A stretch of DNA of 64,000 nucleotides, from the NCBI GenBank assembly GCA_934248055.1, contig CAKQKI010000004.1, positions 62,001-126,000 of the forward strand, given 5' to 3'. Below are positions 7,185 through 16,214 of this stretch, in pieces. Within the stretch, counting starts at the first letter, position 1. Every line of letters starts with the position of its first letter. Made by a program: the position numbers and the translations under genes. Source of the DNA: an uncultured Clostridia bacterium. GTDB lineage: Bacteria; Bacillota; Clostridia; Christensenellales; Borkfalkiaceae. Under the pieces are notes generated by a model. That model did not search any database, was not told the origin of the DNA, and worked only from the letters and a program-made list of their open reading frames with translations.

Positions 7185-9845
7185 ATGAAAATATATAACG
7201 AAACTGCGGAAAACGTGATACTTAAACTCGGCGGCAGCGGCAACGGTCTTACCGAAGCCGAAGTAAAACAATCGCGTAAAAAATACGGCGCGAACGTGAT
7301 TACTAAAACCAAGAGCAGAACGATTTTTAAAAGAATAACCGACGCTCTTTCCGAGCCTATGCTTATAATTCTCGAAATTGCCGCCGCCATTACTCTCGGA
7401 GTTAATATCGGCAAGGCTTTAAAGAGCGGTAACGGCGATTTTTACGAATGTATAGGTATACTTGCGGCAATACTCATAAGCGTAGTTTTAACCGTTGTTA
7501 TGGAAGGGAAATCGCAAAAAGCCTTCGAACTTCTGAATAATTTTTACGACTTCGAAGCGGTAAAGGTTTTGCGGAACGGAAACGTGGAAGCGATTTCGCA
7601 AAAAGATATTGTCGTAGGGGACGTTGTTTATCTCGGAACGGGCGACAGAATAGTTGCCGACGGCAGGCTTATTACTTCCGCAACGCTCGAAACGGACGAG
7701 TCGTCGCTGACGGGAGAAAGTAAACCCGTTAAAAAATTCGCGGGAGTGGTTTTACCTGAAAAAACTCCGCTTGCCGAGAGAAAAAACTGCGTTTACGGCG
7801 GTACGTTCGTAACGAGCGGAAGCGGCACGATGGTGGTTACGGCTGTCGGCGACGGCGCGGAAATAGGGGTTATAGCCTCCGAATTGCAATCGGGCGGGAG
7901 CGTGTCCGCGCCGCTTCAGGAAAAACTCGATAAACTCGGAAAAACGATAGCCGTTCTCGGCGCGATTGCTTCCGCGCTCGTGCTTATAATAACGGTTGCA
8001 AGGCTGTTTGCAAGCGGAAACGTTTCGTTCGATACGATAGAAGAAGCGTTTTTGTCATCGATAATTCTGATAGTCGCGTCCGTTCCCGAAGGACTTCCGA
8101 CGACCGTAGCCGTCGCGCTTACTTTGAACGTTGTCAAACTATATAAATCAAACGCTCTTATTAAAAAACTCGTCGCCGCGGAAACGGTGGGGTGCGTAAG
8201 CGTTATCTGCTCCGATAAAACGGGTACGCTTACCGAAAACAAGATGAAAGTTTTAAGCGTTTCGGTGTACGGCGACGAAAAAACGGAAAGAGAAAAAAAA
8301 CGGCTTATCGCGCTTAATTCCGCAATAAATTCGACAACCGATTTAACGCGCGGCAGGGGCGCGGGTTTTATCGGTCAGGCAACGGAAGCCGCACTTATCG
8401 GTTACGTTCCGTCGCTTATCGGCGGCGCAAGATATACCGAAATCCGCCGCGGCGCGGAAATAGTAGACAGAACGCCGTTTTCGTCGGATAAAAAATTTAT
8501 GTCTACTACCGTAAAGGAAAAAAACGGCGAAGTAACTTACTATAAAGGCGCGCCCGAAATCATTCTTGAAAAATGCGGCGTTTCTTTTTCCGAAAAACTT
8601 ACCGAACTTAAAAAAATATCCGAAGAGCAGGAAATGAGCAGGCGTGTTATCGCTTTCGCTCACGAAAACGGTCCTTCGGGTTACGGAAAAACCGAATACG
8701 ACGGCTTTGCCGTCATTGCCGACGCCGTAAGAAAAGACGTGTTTTTTTCTGTTGAAGAATGTAAAAAGGCGGGTATAGACGTAAAAATGCTTACGGGCGA
8801 TAACGCAGGCACAGCGTTTTCGGTTGCCAAAGAACTTAAAATATGCTCGTCGCGCGGGCAGGTGAAAAACGCCGAAGAAGTAGATAAACTTTCCGACGAA
8901 GAACTCAAAAGCGCGCTCGGCGATATTAAAGTGGTTGCCCGCTCTACTCCGAAAACAAAACTGAGAATAGTAAAACTCCTTAAAGAACTCGGCGAAGTGG
9001 TAGCGGTTACGGGCGACGGCGTGAACGACGCTCCCGCGATAAAGCACGCCGATATAGGCATCGCGATGGGCGGCGGCTCGGACGTTACCAAAGAAGCGAG
9101 CGATATAGTGCTTTTAGATAATTCTTTTTCCACTATCGTTACCGCCATCTCTTTCGGCAGAAATATCTACGAAAATTTTCAAAGGTTTATCGCTTTTCAA
9201 CTTTCTGTTAATCTTACGGCGGTTCTGTTTATAATCGCTTCGCTCACCGTCGGGTTTGAAAATCCGTTCACAACGCTGCAACTTTTATGGCTGAACGTCG
9301 TTATGGACGGACCGCCCGCGCTCACTCTGAGCCTTGAAAACCGCGGTTACGAACTTATGACGCGTAAGCCCGTCAAACGGAGCAACGCAATAGTAACGAA
9401 AAAGATGATTTTAAGAATAGTCGTTCAGGCAACGCTTATGTGCGCGCTTTTGCTGTTACAGTATTTTTTCAACTATATAGGTTGCAAAAAAAGCGAAAAC
9501 GCAACGGTGATTTTCAATCTTTTTATGACTTTAAATCTGTTTAATGCCTTCAATTGCCGCGAACTCGGATCGAAAAGCGCGTTCGCTTCGCTTAAATCAA
9601 ATAAAATAATGCCCGTGGTTTTTGCGGTTACTTTCGTAATTCAATTCGTTCTTACGCAGTTTTGCGGCAATTTTTTCGGAACGGTCGCGCTGAGCGGCGG
9701 ATTATGGCTGAAAATCGCGCTTACTGCTTCGTGCGTGGTTATTTTGTCGGAAATTCCGAAAGCTGTTTACAGATTTTTTAAAAATCGCAAAAATAAACCC
9801 GAAACTTATAAAATTAGTTTAATTAAAACGGGAAATAATGCATAG
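7185..9845 (+). CDS. Cation-transporting P-type ATPase, PMCA/SERCA (Ca2+) type
   Basis: P2-type ATPase, 886 residues, that probably exports Ca2+ using ATP. Order of motifs: N-terminal cation-ATPase domain; actuator loop DESSLTGES (~res 165); PEGLP in helix M4 (~res 305); phosphorylation site CSDKTGTLTENKM (~res 344); nucleotide domain with KGAPE; hinge VTGDGVNDAPAIKHADIGIAMG; and C-terminal helices beginning LLWLNVVMDGPPALTLSLE. About ten membrane helices are expected. The PEGLP and NVVMDGPPA motifs point to Ca2+ rather than heavy metals, but Mn2+ or other cations cannot be excluded. It stands alone, with its own weak promoter, and is followed after 9 bases by a probable YtxC gene. Confidence 0.9.
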   Translation: MKIYNETAENVILKLGGSGNGLTEAEVKQSRKKYGANVITKTKSRTIFKRITDALSEPMLIILEIAAAITLGVNIGKALKSGNGDFYECIGILAAILISVVLTVVMEGKSQKAFELLNNFYDFEAVKVLRNGNVEAISQKDIVVGDVVYLGTGDRIVADGRLITSATLETDESSLTGESKPVKKFAGVVLPEKTPLAERKNCVYGGTFVTSGSGTMVVTAVGDGAEIGVIASELQSGGSVSAPLQEKLDKLGKTIAVLGAIASALVLIITVARLFASGNVSFDTIEEAFLSSIILIVASVPEGLPTTVAVALTLNVVKLYKSNALIKKLVAAETVGCVSVICSDKTGTLTENKMKVLSVSVYGDEKTEREKKRLIALNSAINSTTDLTRGRGAGFIGQATEAALIGYVPSLIGGARYTEIRRGAEIVDRTPFSSDKKFMSTTVKEKNGEVTYYKGAPEIILEKCGVSFSEKLTELKKISEEQEMSRRVIAFAHENGPSGYGKTEYDGFAVIADAVRKDVFFSVEECKKAGIDVKMLTGDNAGTAFSVAKELKICSSRGQVKNAEEVDKLSDEELKSALGDIKVVARSTPKTKLRIVKLLKELGEVVAVTGDGVNDAPAIKHADIGIAMGGGSDVTKEASDIVLLDNSFSTIVTAISFGRNIYENFQRFIAFQLSVNLTAVLFIIASLTVGFENPFTTLQLLWLNVVMDGPPALTLSLENRGYELMTRKPVKRSNAIVTKKMILRIVVQATLMCALLLLQYFFNYIGCKKSENATVIFNLFMTLNLFNAFNCRELGSKSAFASLKSNKIMPVVFAVTFVIQFVLTQFCGNFFGTVALSGGLWLKIALTASCVVILSEIPKAVYRFFKNRKNKPETYKISLIKTGNNA

Positions 9846-9854
9846 ACTTACTGT

Positions 9855-10580
9855 ATGAGCGAAACAAAAATAACGGAAAGCAGCCGCAGAAACAAAAACG
9901 TTTTATATATTTATTCCGCAGTTACCGAAACGCTCGCAGGCATGGGCGCGAAATCGGAACTTATAAGCGGAAAAAACAGATGCGAACTCAGAATCTGTTT
10001 CGACGGCGCTTACAAAGATATGATTTTTACCGAACTTGCCGATAAAATAAGCGACGTTATCGCGGTTAATTACAAGTACGATTATTTCAATAAAAACGTA
10101 AAAATAAGCGGGCTTAAAGAAAGCGAACACGAACTTTTGCTTACCGCGCTTATTGCGGCTGACATAGAAGAAGATAAAAAGTACGCTCAGAAACGGCTGA
10201 GATCGTTCGACGAGTTTGCTATAGACGGAATTTTTAATTTTAGAATGAAGCCGCTTAAAGAAAAATGGTCGGAAATATGCGGCTATATACCGCAGGAATT
10301 CAGAGAAGGGCAACTGAGAGATTTTATAGGCTATCTTATAAAAGACAGGTCGGGAAAGCGCGTGTTTTACGAAAACGGAAACGTTTACGATAAAAAATTC
10401 AACCTTTTAAAGCGGAGAGAACTGATATCCGACGGAGATAATTTAGGCGTTGTCAAAGAAATACTTCTCTCGGGTGCCGGCGAAGTGGAATTATCGGGAA
10501 AAGTTCCCGAAAAAGACGAAAAATATCTTAAAGAATTTTACGGCGAAAAAGTTTATTTTTCCGAAAATTATTTTATATAA
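9855..10580 (+). CDS. Possible sporulation protein YtxC
   Basis: Soluble 241-residue protein. It resembles the YtxC family by eye: a variable N-terminal half, then FAIDGIFNFRMKPLKEKWSEIC (read as FAIDGIFNFR followed by MKPLKEKWSEIC, residues ~115-136), and a downstream segment EFREGQLRDFIGYLI that matches the family's helical core. YtxC is a poorly understood protein encoded in spore-forming Firmicutes. Its start is 9 bases after the ATPase stop with no clear SD, so it may be co-transcribed. It is followed by a strong bidirectional terminator. The call rests on pattern memory and is tentative. Confidence 0.45.
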   Translation: MSETKITESSRRNKNVLYIYSAVTETLAGMGAKSELISGKNRCELRICFDGAYKDMIFTELADKISDVIAVNYKYDYFNKNVKISGLKESEHELLLTALIAADIEEDKKYAQKRLRSFDEFAIDGIFNFRMKPLKEKWSEICGYIPQEFREGQLRDFIGYLIKDRSGKRVFYENGNVYDKKFNLLKRRELISDGDNLGVVKEILLSGAGEVELSGKVPEKDEKYLKEFYGEKVYFSENYFI

Positions 10581-10584
10581 AACA

Positions 10585-10621
10585 AAAACCCGAAACGGCC
10601 CTTAAGAGCGTTTCGGGTTTT
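10585..10621. terminator. Bidirectional rho-independent terminator
   Basis: AAAACCCGAAACG, an 11-base loop and CGTTTCGGGTTTT, a 13-bp stem with A/T flanks. It separates the convergent YtxC-like and SDR genes. Confidence 0.9.
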
Positions 10622-10665
10622 AAATTATATCGCTTTTACGCGGTTTCAAGGCGTTTTATCAGCCG

Positions 10666-11466
10666 TTAAGGTCTTTGCCCCATACCGCCTTCCAAAGTTA
10701 AAGTTTCGCCGTTCATATACTTAAAATCGGGCGAAGCGAGTTGTACGCAAACTCTGCCTATTTCTGTTTCTGCGTCGCCGAAGTGACCGGCAGGCGGCAT
10801 TTTAACGTTTGCCTTAAAAGCGTCGGGATAGGCTTTTTCGAATTTTTCGAGTTGAGCCGTCCAGGCGAGCGGGCATACTACGTTCGTATTGATGCCGTCT
10901 TTTGCCCATTCCGTTGCCGCAACTCTTGAAAGTCCGCGGATTCCTTCTTTGGCTGCCGCGTACGCGCACTGACCGTAATTTCCGAAAAGCCCCGCGCCCG
11001 AGGCGAAATTGATTATACTGCCTTTCGTTTCTTTAAGATACGGATAGCACGCTTTCATATAGTTGAAAGTCGCGTATAACCCCGAATAAACGGCAAGGTC
11101 GAACTGCTCGGTGGTGTGATCCTGAATGGTTACGCCGGACGCCGACGCCTGCGCGTTGTTTATAAGCACGTCTATTCTTCCGAATTCTTTCATCGCCGCT
11201 TCGGCAACGCCTTTTGCCACGGCTTCGTTATCCGCGCCTTTTTCTATATTTGCCGCTATCGCAAGCACTTTTACTCCGTATAATCTTTCGATTTCTTCTT
11301 TTGCTTTTTTAAGTTTTTCTTCGTTTCTTCCCGTAATCAGAAGATTTGCTCCTTCTTTTGCGAAAGCGTGAGCGATTCCGTATCCGATCGAGCCGCAACG
11401 CCCGTCAGATAACACCGCATAGCCGCCGCCCGTTACGATGGCGGTTTTACCTTTTAAAAATCCCAT
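10666..11466 (-). CDS. Short-chain dehydrogenase/reductase (SDR)
   Basis: NAD(P)-dependent oxidoreductase of the classical SDR fold, 266 residues. The cofactor loop TGGGYAVLSDGRCGSIGYGIA carries an ~8-residue insertion compared with the usual TGxxxGIG. NNAQ lies near residue 100, the catalytic Ser is in NFASGAG (~156), and the YxxxK pair is YAAAKEG (~169-173). The C terminus LEGGMGQRP follows the usual GGxxxxP form. The closest general relatives are FabG-like or enoyl-reductase-like enzymes; the substrate is unknown. ATG 11466 has a good SD (AAGGAG) and a TTGTAA-17-TATACT promoter. It is a single-gene unit with no pathway neighbours. Confidence 0.85.
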   Translation of the reverse strand: MGFLKGKTAIVTGGGYAVLSDGRCGSIGYGIAHAFAKEGANLLITGRNEEKLKKAKEEIERLYGVKVLAIAANIEKGADNEAVAKGVAEAAMKEFGRIDVLINNAQASASGVTIQDHTTEQFDLAVYSGLYATFNYMKACYPYLKETKGSIINFASGAGLFGNYGQCAYAAAKEGIRGLSRVAATEWAKDGINTNVVCPLAWTAQLEKFEKAYPDAFKANVKMPPAGHFGDAETEIGRVCVQLASPDFKYMNGETLTLEGGMGQRP

Positions 11467-11549
11467 TTTAAATTCTCCTTACATATTTTTCGGCGGCGAA
11501 AGTTTAAAAAACGTAAATTCAGCCGCGAGTTAAAAATTTAACAACTAAA

Positions 11550-11578
11550 AGTATAGCACAAAAAGCAGGCGTTTACAA
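11550..11578 (-). promoter_or_regulatory. Promoter of the SDR gene
   Basis: On the minus strand, TTGTAA (11578-11573), a 17-bp spacer and TATACT (11555-11550). Confidence 0.6.
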
Positions 11579-11682
11579 CGGAAAACGGTTAAAAATCGAT
11601 AAAAAAGCAATAAATTTTAGAAAATTCACTCTTAAAGGTTAAAACATTTTTCATAAAATATGTCGTTGCGCTGCTAAAATCG

Positions 11683-11711
11683 TTGAAATTTTCTACAATA
11701 TATAGTATAAT
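11683..11711 (+). promoter_or_regulatory. Promoter of parE-parC
   Basis: TTGAAA, a 17-bp spacer and TATAAT. It lies 35 bases upstream of the TTG start codon of parE. The remaining spacer (11467-11682) is AT-rich and I see no other structure in it. Confidence 0.75.
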
Positions 11712-11745
11712 ACGTTAGTAAGAATAACTATATAGGGGGCTTATT

Positions 11746-13713
11746 TTGTCCAGCACTAACTACACTTCCGAAGATATTAAAATTTTAAAAGAACTCGAAG
11801 CGGTACGCGTAAGACCGGGTATGTATATCGGCTCGACGGGCGTGAAAGGTCTTCATCATATTCTGTGGGAAATTATTGACAATTCGGTAGACGAAGCCGC
11901 AAACGGCTTTGCAAAAACCGTAACCGTTTGCCTGTACGACGACGGGAGCGCGTCCGTCGAAGACGACGGCAGGGGTATGCCCGTGGATATTCATCCCGAC
12001 GCGCACGTCAGCGGCGTAGAAGTTATTTTTACTCAACTTCATGCGGGCGGTAAATTCAATAACGACAATTATTCGTATTCCGGCGGCCTGCACGGCGTGG
12101 GAGCGTCGGTTACAAACGCTCTTTCCGAGTGGCTTAAAGTTGAAATTTACAATAAAACCGTTTACACTATGGAATTTTCTTCGTACGAAGACAAATCCAC
12201 CGGAAAAATAATGTCGGGAGTTCCGAAAGCCCCGCTTTTCAATACGGGAATAAAAACAATAAAGCACGGCACGTTCGTCCGCTTCAAGCCCGACGCGCGC
12301 GTTTTCGAAACGACCGAATTCAATGCCGACGCCATAATCGTAAGGCTCAGAGAAACGTCGTTTCTTAACAAAGGAGTTAAACTCGTTTTTAAAGATTTAA
12401 GAACGGGCAAAGACCATGCCGAAAAAGATTTTACGAGCGACGGAGGTATCAAAGATTACGTTTCTTATATCAATCTCGGTAAGAACGTTCTTTATCCCGA
12501 ACCCATATATTTTTCTTCTACCGTTAACGACGTTATCATCGAAGGCGCGCTTCAGCATACCGACGGTTATACCGAAAACGTGTTTTCTTACGTGAACAAC
12601 ATCCCCACCGTGGACGGCGGTACGCACGACGTCGGTTTTAAATCGGGGCTTACGAAATTTTTGAACGATTACGCAAAAGAAAATTTATCGGGAAAAAACA
12701 AAGGCACTTCTTTTTCTGGCGAAGATTTCAGAGTGGGTATGACCGCGGTTATCGCCGTTAAAATCAAAAACGCGCAGTTCGAAGGGCAAACGAAGGGCAA
12801 ACTCGGAAACGTGGAAGTCCGCCCGGCAGTCGAAAGCGCGACTTACGACGGTATGTACAACGCTTCGAGAAATAAAAAAACGGCTAAATGTTTCGACGCG
12901 ATTATGGAAAAAGCCGTTTCCGCGGCGAAAGAAAGAGAAGCCGTTAGGCACGCGAAAGAATTGAACCGCGCAAAATCTGGCGCGAGCGATTCGTCAAAAC
13001 TTCTCGGTAAATTAGCGGGCTGTTCGAGTAAAGACGCAAAACTCAACGAAATATTCATAGTCGAAGGCGACTCTGCGGGCGGCAGCGCGAAAGAAGGGCG
13101 CGACAGAAAGCATCAGGCTATACTTCCGCTCCGCGGAAAACCGCTCAACTCCGAAAAGAAATCGCTTATAGAAGTATTGAAAAACGAAGAAATGAAAACC
13201 ATAATATCCGCGCTCGGCACGGGTATAGGCACCGATTTCGACGTTACTTCTCTCAATTACGATAAGGTTATAATTTTATCCGACGCCGATCAGGACGGGT
13301 ATCATATCCGCTGCATATTGCTTACGTTTTTCTTCCGTTATATGAAAGAACTTATAACCGAAGGTCACGTATATATCGGAATGCCGCCGCTTTACAAAGT
13401 TTATAAAAAAGACGTTATCGAATACGCTTACGACGAAAAAGAAAGGGATATGGCCCAGCAGAAAGTCGGTCGCGGCTATCAGATTCAGCGTTATAAAGGT
13501 CTTGGCGAAATGAACCCGTCGCAACTATGGGAAACGACTCTTAATCCCGAATCGCGTATGCTGATGCGGGTTACGATAGACGAAGCGTCGGAAGCGGAAA
13601 GGCTTATTACTACGCTTATGGGCGACGGCGTAGAAGAGCGTAAAAAATATATTCAGCAGCATGCTGATTTCAATAAAAAAGATAATTTCGAAATAAAAAC
13701 GAAGGAGGCGTGA
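11746..13713 (+). CDS. parE: DNA topoisomerase IV subunit B
   Basis: ATPase subunit of topoisomerase IV, which decatenates daughter chromosomes; 655 residues, the usual size. GHKL ATPase motifs: IIDNSVDEAANG, DDGRGMP and GGLHGVGASVTNALS. The TOPRIM domain has VEGDSAGGSAKEGRDRK and the metal motif DADQDGYHIR, where most homologues read DADVDGAHI. QRYKGLGEMNP is near the C terminus. The start is TTG, chosen because AGGGGGC lies five bases upstream and no ATG fits. It is called ParE rather than GyrB because its partner gene lacks a GyrA box, whereas the second pair at 31-35 kb has one. It is followed one base later by parC. Confidence 0.88.
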   Translation: MSSTNYTSEDIKILKELEAVRVRPGMYIGSTGVKGLHHILWEIIDNSVDEAANGFAKTVTVCLYDDGSASVEDDGRGMPVDIHPDAHVSGVEVIFTQLHAGGKFNNDNYSYSGGLHGVGASVTNALSEWLKVEIYNKTVYTMEFSSYEDKSTGKIMSGVPKAPLFNTGIKTIKHGTFVRFKPDARVFETTEFNADAIIVRLRETSFLNKGVKLVFKDLRTGKDHAEKDFTSDGGIKDYVSYINLGKNVLYPEPIYFSSTVNDVIIEGALQHTDGYTENVFSYVNNIPTVDGGTHDVGFKSGLTKFLNDYAKENLSGKNKGTSFSGEDFRVGMTAVIAVKIKNAQFEGQTKGKLGNVEVRPAVESATYDGMYNASRNKKTAKCFDAIMEKAVSAAKEREAVRHAKELNRAKSGASDSSKLLGKLAGCSSKDAKLNEIFIVEGDSAGGSAKEGRDRKHQAILPLRGKPLNSEKKSLIEVLKNEEMKTIISALGTGIGTDFDVTSLNYDKVIILSDADQDGYHIRCILLTFFFRYMKELITEGHVYIGMPPLYKVYKKDVIEYAYDEKERDMAQQKVGRGYQIQRYKGLGEMNPSQLWETTLNPESRMLMRVTIDEASEAERLITTLMGDGVEERKKYIQQHADFNKKDNFEIKTKEA

Positions 13714-13714
13714 T

Positions 13715-16153
13715 ATGGGCGATAAAACCGAAAGAAAAGAAAATATAATCGTCAGCAACATAGAAACGGTTTTACACGACTCTATGATTCCTTACGCCGA
13801 ATACGTAATTCTCGACAGGGCGCTTCCGCGCGTAGAAGACGGTCTTAAACCCGTTCAGCGCAGAATTCTTTACGCAATGAACGAACTCGGCTTAACTCCC
13901 GATAAGCCGCATAAAAAGTGCGCGAGAGTCGTAGGCGAGTGTCTTGCAAAGTATCACCCGCACGGCGACACTTCGGTATACGACGCCATGGTGCGTCTTG
14001 CGCAACCTTTCAATATGCGCATGCCGCTCGTTGACGGGCAGGGCAACTTCGGCTCGGTCGACGGCGACGGCGCGGCTGCCATGCGTTATACCGAAGCAAG
14101 GCTTAACAGTCTTGCGCTTGAAATGCTCAGAGATCTCGATAAAGATACCGTCGACTGGGAAAACAATTTCGACGATTCTCTCAAAGAACCCAAAACCTTG
14201 CCGAGCAGGTATCCTAACATTCTCGTAAACGGAGCGATGGGAATAGCGGTAGGTCTTGCAACCAACATTCCGCCGCATAATTTAGGCGAAGTTATAGACG
14301 GCGCGGTCGCGTATATCGACAATCCGAAAATCAGACTTTCGGAAATGATGAAGATTGTCAAAGGTCCCGATTTTCCTACGGGCGGCTATTTAATCGGGGG
14401 CGACGAACTTTTAAAAGCCTACGAAACGGGAAAAGGCAGAATTTTTATCCGTTCCAAACTGAACGTAGAAAAAGAAAATTCGGGTAAGCAGAATATCATA
14501 GTAACCGAAATACCTTATCAGGTAAACAAAGCCGCGCTTATTCAGAAAATAGGTCAACTTATGGTTGATCGCAAAGACGAGTTCGGGGGAATACAGGACG
14601 TTGTCGACGAGTCGGATCGTCACGGAATGAGGATCGTTATCAAACTCAGAAAAGACGTTGACGCGTCAGACGTGCTTTCTCTTCTTTATAAAAACACTAA
14701 CCTGCAGGTTGCGTACGGCATAAATATGGTTATGATTGCCGAAGGCAAGCCGCAGCAGTTAGGGCTTCTCGACGTATTCCGTTACTATACGGAATATCAG
14801 AAGCAGGTAGTGTTAAGGCGCACGAAATACGATCTCGGAAAAGCAAAACTTCGTCACGAAATAGTGTCGGGGCTGATTATTGCCGTAACGGATATCGATA
14901 AAGTGATTAAGATTATCAAAAAATCGCCCGATACTCCTACCGCAAAACAGAATTTAAGAAAAGAATACGATCTTTCCGACGTTCAGGCTCAGGCAATACT
15001 CGATTTGAAACTTGCCCGTCTTACAAGGCTCGAAATAGATAATCTGAAAGACGAACTTAAACAACTCGAACAACTTATAAAAGAACTTACTTCCATTATC
15101 GACAGTAAGAAAAAACTTGCGGAAGTGGTAAAGGGCGAAATGCTTGCGGTTAAAAAGAAATTCCGCGATCCGCGCCGCACGGTTATAGTCGGCTCGGAAG
15201 AAGAAGTTAAAACGGAACGGTTCGACGATGAAAAACCGATAGAAAATTACGTTATCGGTTACAGCGGAAAGGGTCTTGTGAGAAAAGTTAAAGCGGCGTC
15301 TTTTTCACGCAGTAAAACCGACGAGCCTACCCCCGCCGAAATCTTTGCGTTTTCCGTAAAAGCGACGAATAACGACGTGGTTTACGCGTTTACCGACAAG
15401 GGCAATATTTTCAGAATGATTCCCGACAATATTCCCGAAGCGCGCGGCGCGGGTCAGGGCGGCGTAACGTTTGACAGTCTTTTCAAAGAAGCGGTTAAAG
15501 ATGAGATTCCCGTTGCGTTCTTTACAGGCGAAAACGGCGAAATCAAAGGAAAATTCATCGTCTTTACGAAGCAAGGTATGGTTAAACTTACCGACTGGGC
15601 GGATATGGAATTTTCTCGCTCGTCAACCCTTGCCGTTAAACTTAAAGACGGCGACGAAGTTCTTGCAGTCCTTCCGGACGAAGATAATAAAGATATGTTC
15701 TTTGCCACTGCCAAAGGTATGTGCCTGAGAGCGGAAAAAGAAGTACCCCTTCAGGGAAGAGTTGCGGGCGGCGTAAAGGGTATGGACGTTGCCGATAACG
15801 ATTCCGTCGTTTCGGTTGCTTTAATTCCCGACGATACCGAAACGGAAGTTGCCGTCATTACGAGTTTCGGCACTTTCAAACGCGTTCTTACGGGTACGAT
15901 AACGAAAACTTCGAGAGCGCGTAAAGGCGTAAGGCTCGTGGATCTCGGCAATGAAAAATTAAACGAATGCGTGGTTTACGCAGAATGCTTTAAGCAAACG
16001 GACAATGCGACGCTCGTCGTTGCGGACAGAATAGGCGCGATTTATTACGTTGACCTTAAAAAAATTCCGCAGGACAGCAGGACGACAAAGGGAAGATACA
16101 TGTCTGAAATAGGCTTGTGTCAGCCTCTCGTCGTCTACCGCGCCAGGCGTTAG
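13715..16153 (+). CDS. parC: DNA topoisomerase IV subunit A
   Basis: DNA breakage-reunion subunit of topoisomerase IV, 812 residues. The quinolone-pocket segment reads KYHPHGDTSVYDAMVRLAQ, with Thr where many ParC proteins have Ser. The catalytic Tyr is Tyr125 in MRYTEARL. The C-terminal beta-pinwheel has no GyrA box: the corresponding stretch reads SFSRSKTDEPTPAEIFAF. This is the main reason for calling this pair topoisomerase IV. ATG 13715 has a strong GGAGG inside the end of parE. A 9-bp stem hairpin follows the TAG stop directly, and then an acidic repeat protein of unknown function. Confidence 0.88.
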   Translation: MGDKTERKENIIVSNIETVLHDSMIPYAEYVILDRALPRVEDGLKPVQRRILYAMNELGLTPDKPHKKCARVVGECLAKYHPHGDTSVYDAMVRLAQPFNMRMPLVDGQGNFGSVDGDGAAAMRYTEARLNSLALEMLRDLDKDTVDWENNFDDSLKEPKTLPSRYPNILVNGAMGIAVGLATNIPPHNLGEVIDGAVAYIDNPKIRLSEMMKIVKGPDFPTGGYLIGGDELLKAYETGKGRIFIRSKLNVEKENSGKQNIIVTEIPYQVNKAALIQKIGQLMVDRKDEFGGIQDVVDESDRHGMRIVIKLRKDVDASDVLSLLYKNTNLQVAYGINMVMIAEGKPQQLGLLDVFRYYTEYQKQVVLRRTKYDLGKAKLRHEIVSGLIIAVTDIDKVIKIIKKSPDTPTAKQNLRKEYDLSDVQAQAILDLKLARLTRLEIDNLKDELKQLEQLIKELTSIIDSKKKLAEVVKGEMLAVKKKFRDPRRTVIVGSEEEVKTERFDDEKPIENYVIGYSGKGLVRKVKAASFSRSKTDEPTPAEIFAFSVKATNNDVVYAFTDKGNIFRMIPDNIPEARGAGQGGVTFDSLFKEAVKDEIPVAFFTGENGEIKGKFIVFTKQGMVKLTDWADMEFSRSSTLAVKLKDGDEVLAVLPDEDNKDMFFATAKGMCLRAEKEVPLQGRVAGGVKGMDVADNDSVVSVALIPDDTETEVAVITSFGTFKRVLTGTITKTSRARKGVRLVDLGNEKLNECVVYAECFKQTDNATLVVADRIGAIYYVDLKKIPQDSRTTKGRYMSEIGLCQPLVVYRARR

Positions 16154-16195
16154 CCGCACGGATAACGATAAAAATTTAATATCTGCTCCGTGCGG
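16154..16195 (+). other. Hairpin just after the parC stop
   Basis: CCGCACGGA and TCCGTGCGG pair across a 24-base AT-rich loop. There is no T-run, so it is a poor terminator. The next reading frame starts 20 bases later. Confidence 0.5.
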
Positions 16196-16214
16196 AAACG
16201 GCGATACGGTCGCG

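Noticed and set aside
8343..9047. 234-codon open frame antisense to the P-type ATPase
   Set aside because: Composition is that of a reverse-strand shadow; the ATPase motifs on the plus strand are intact.
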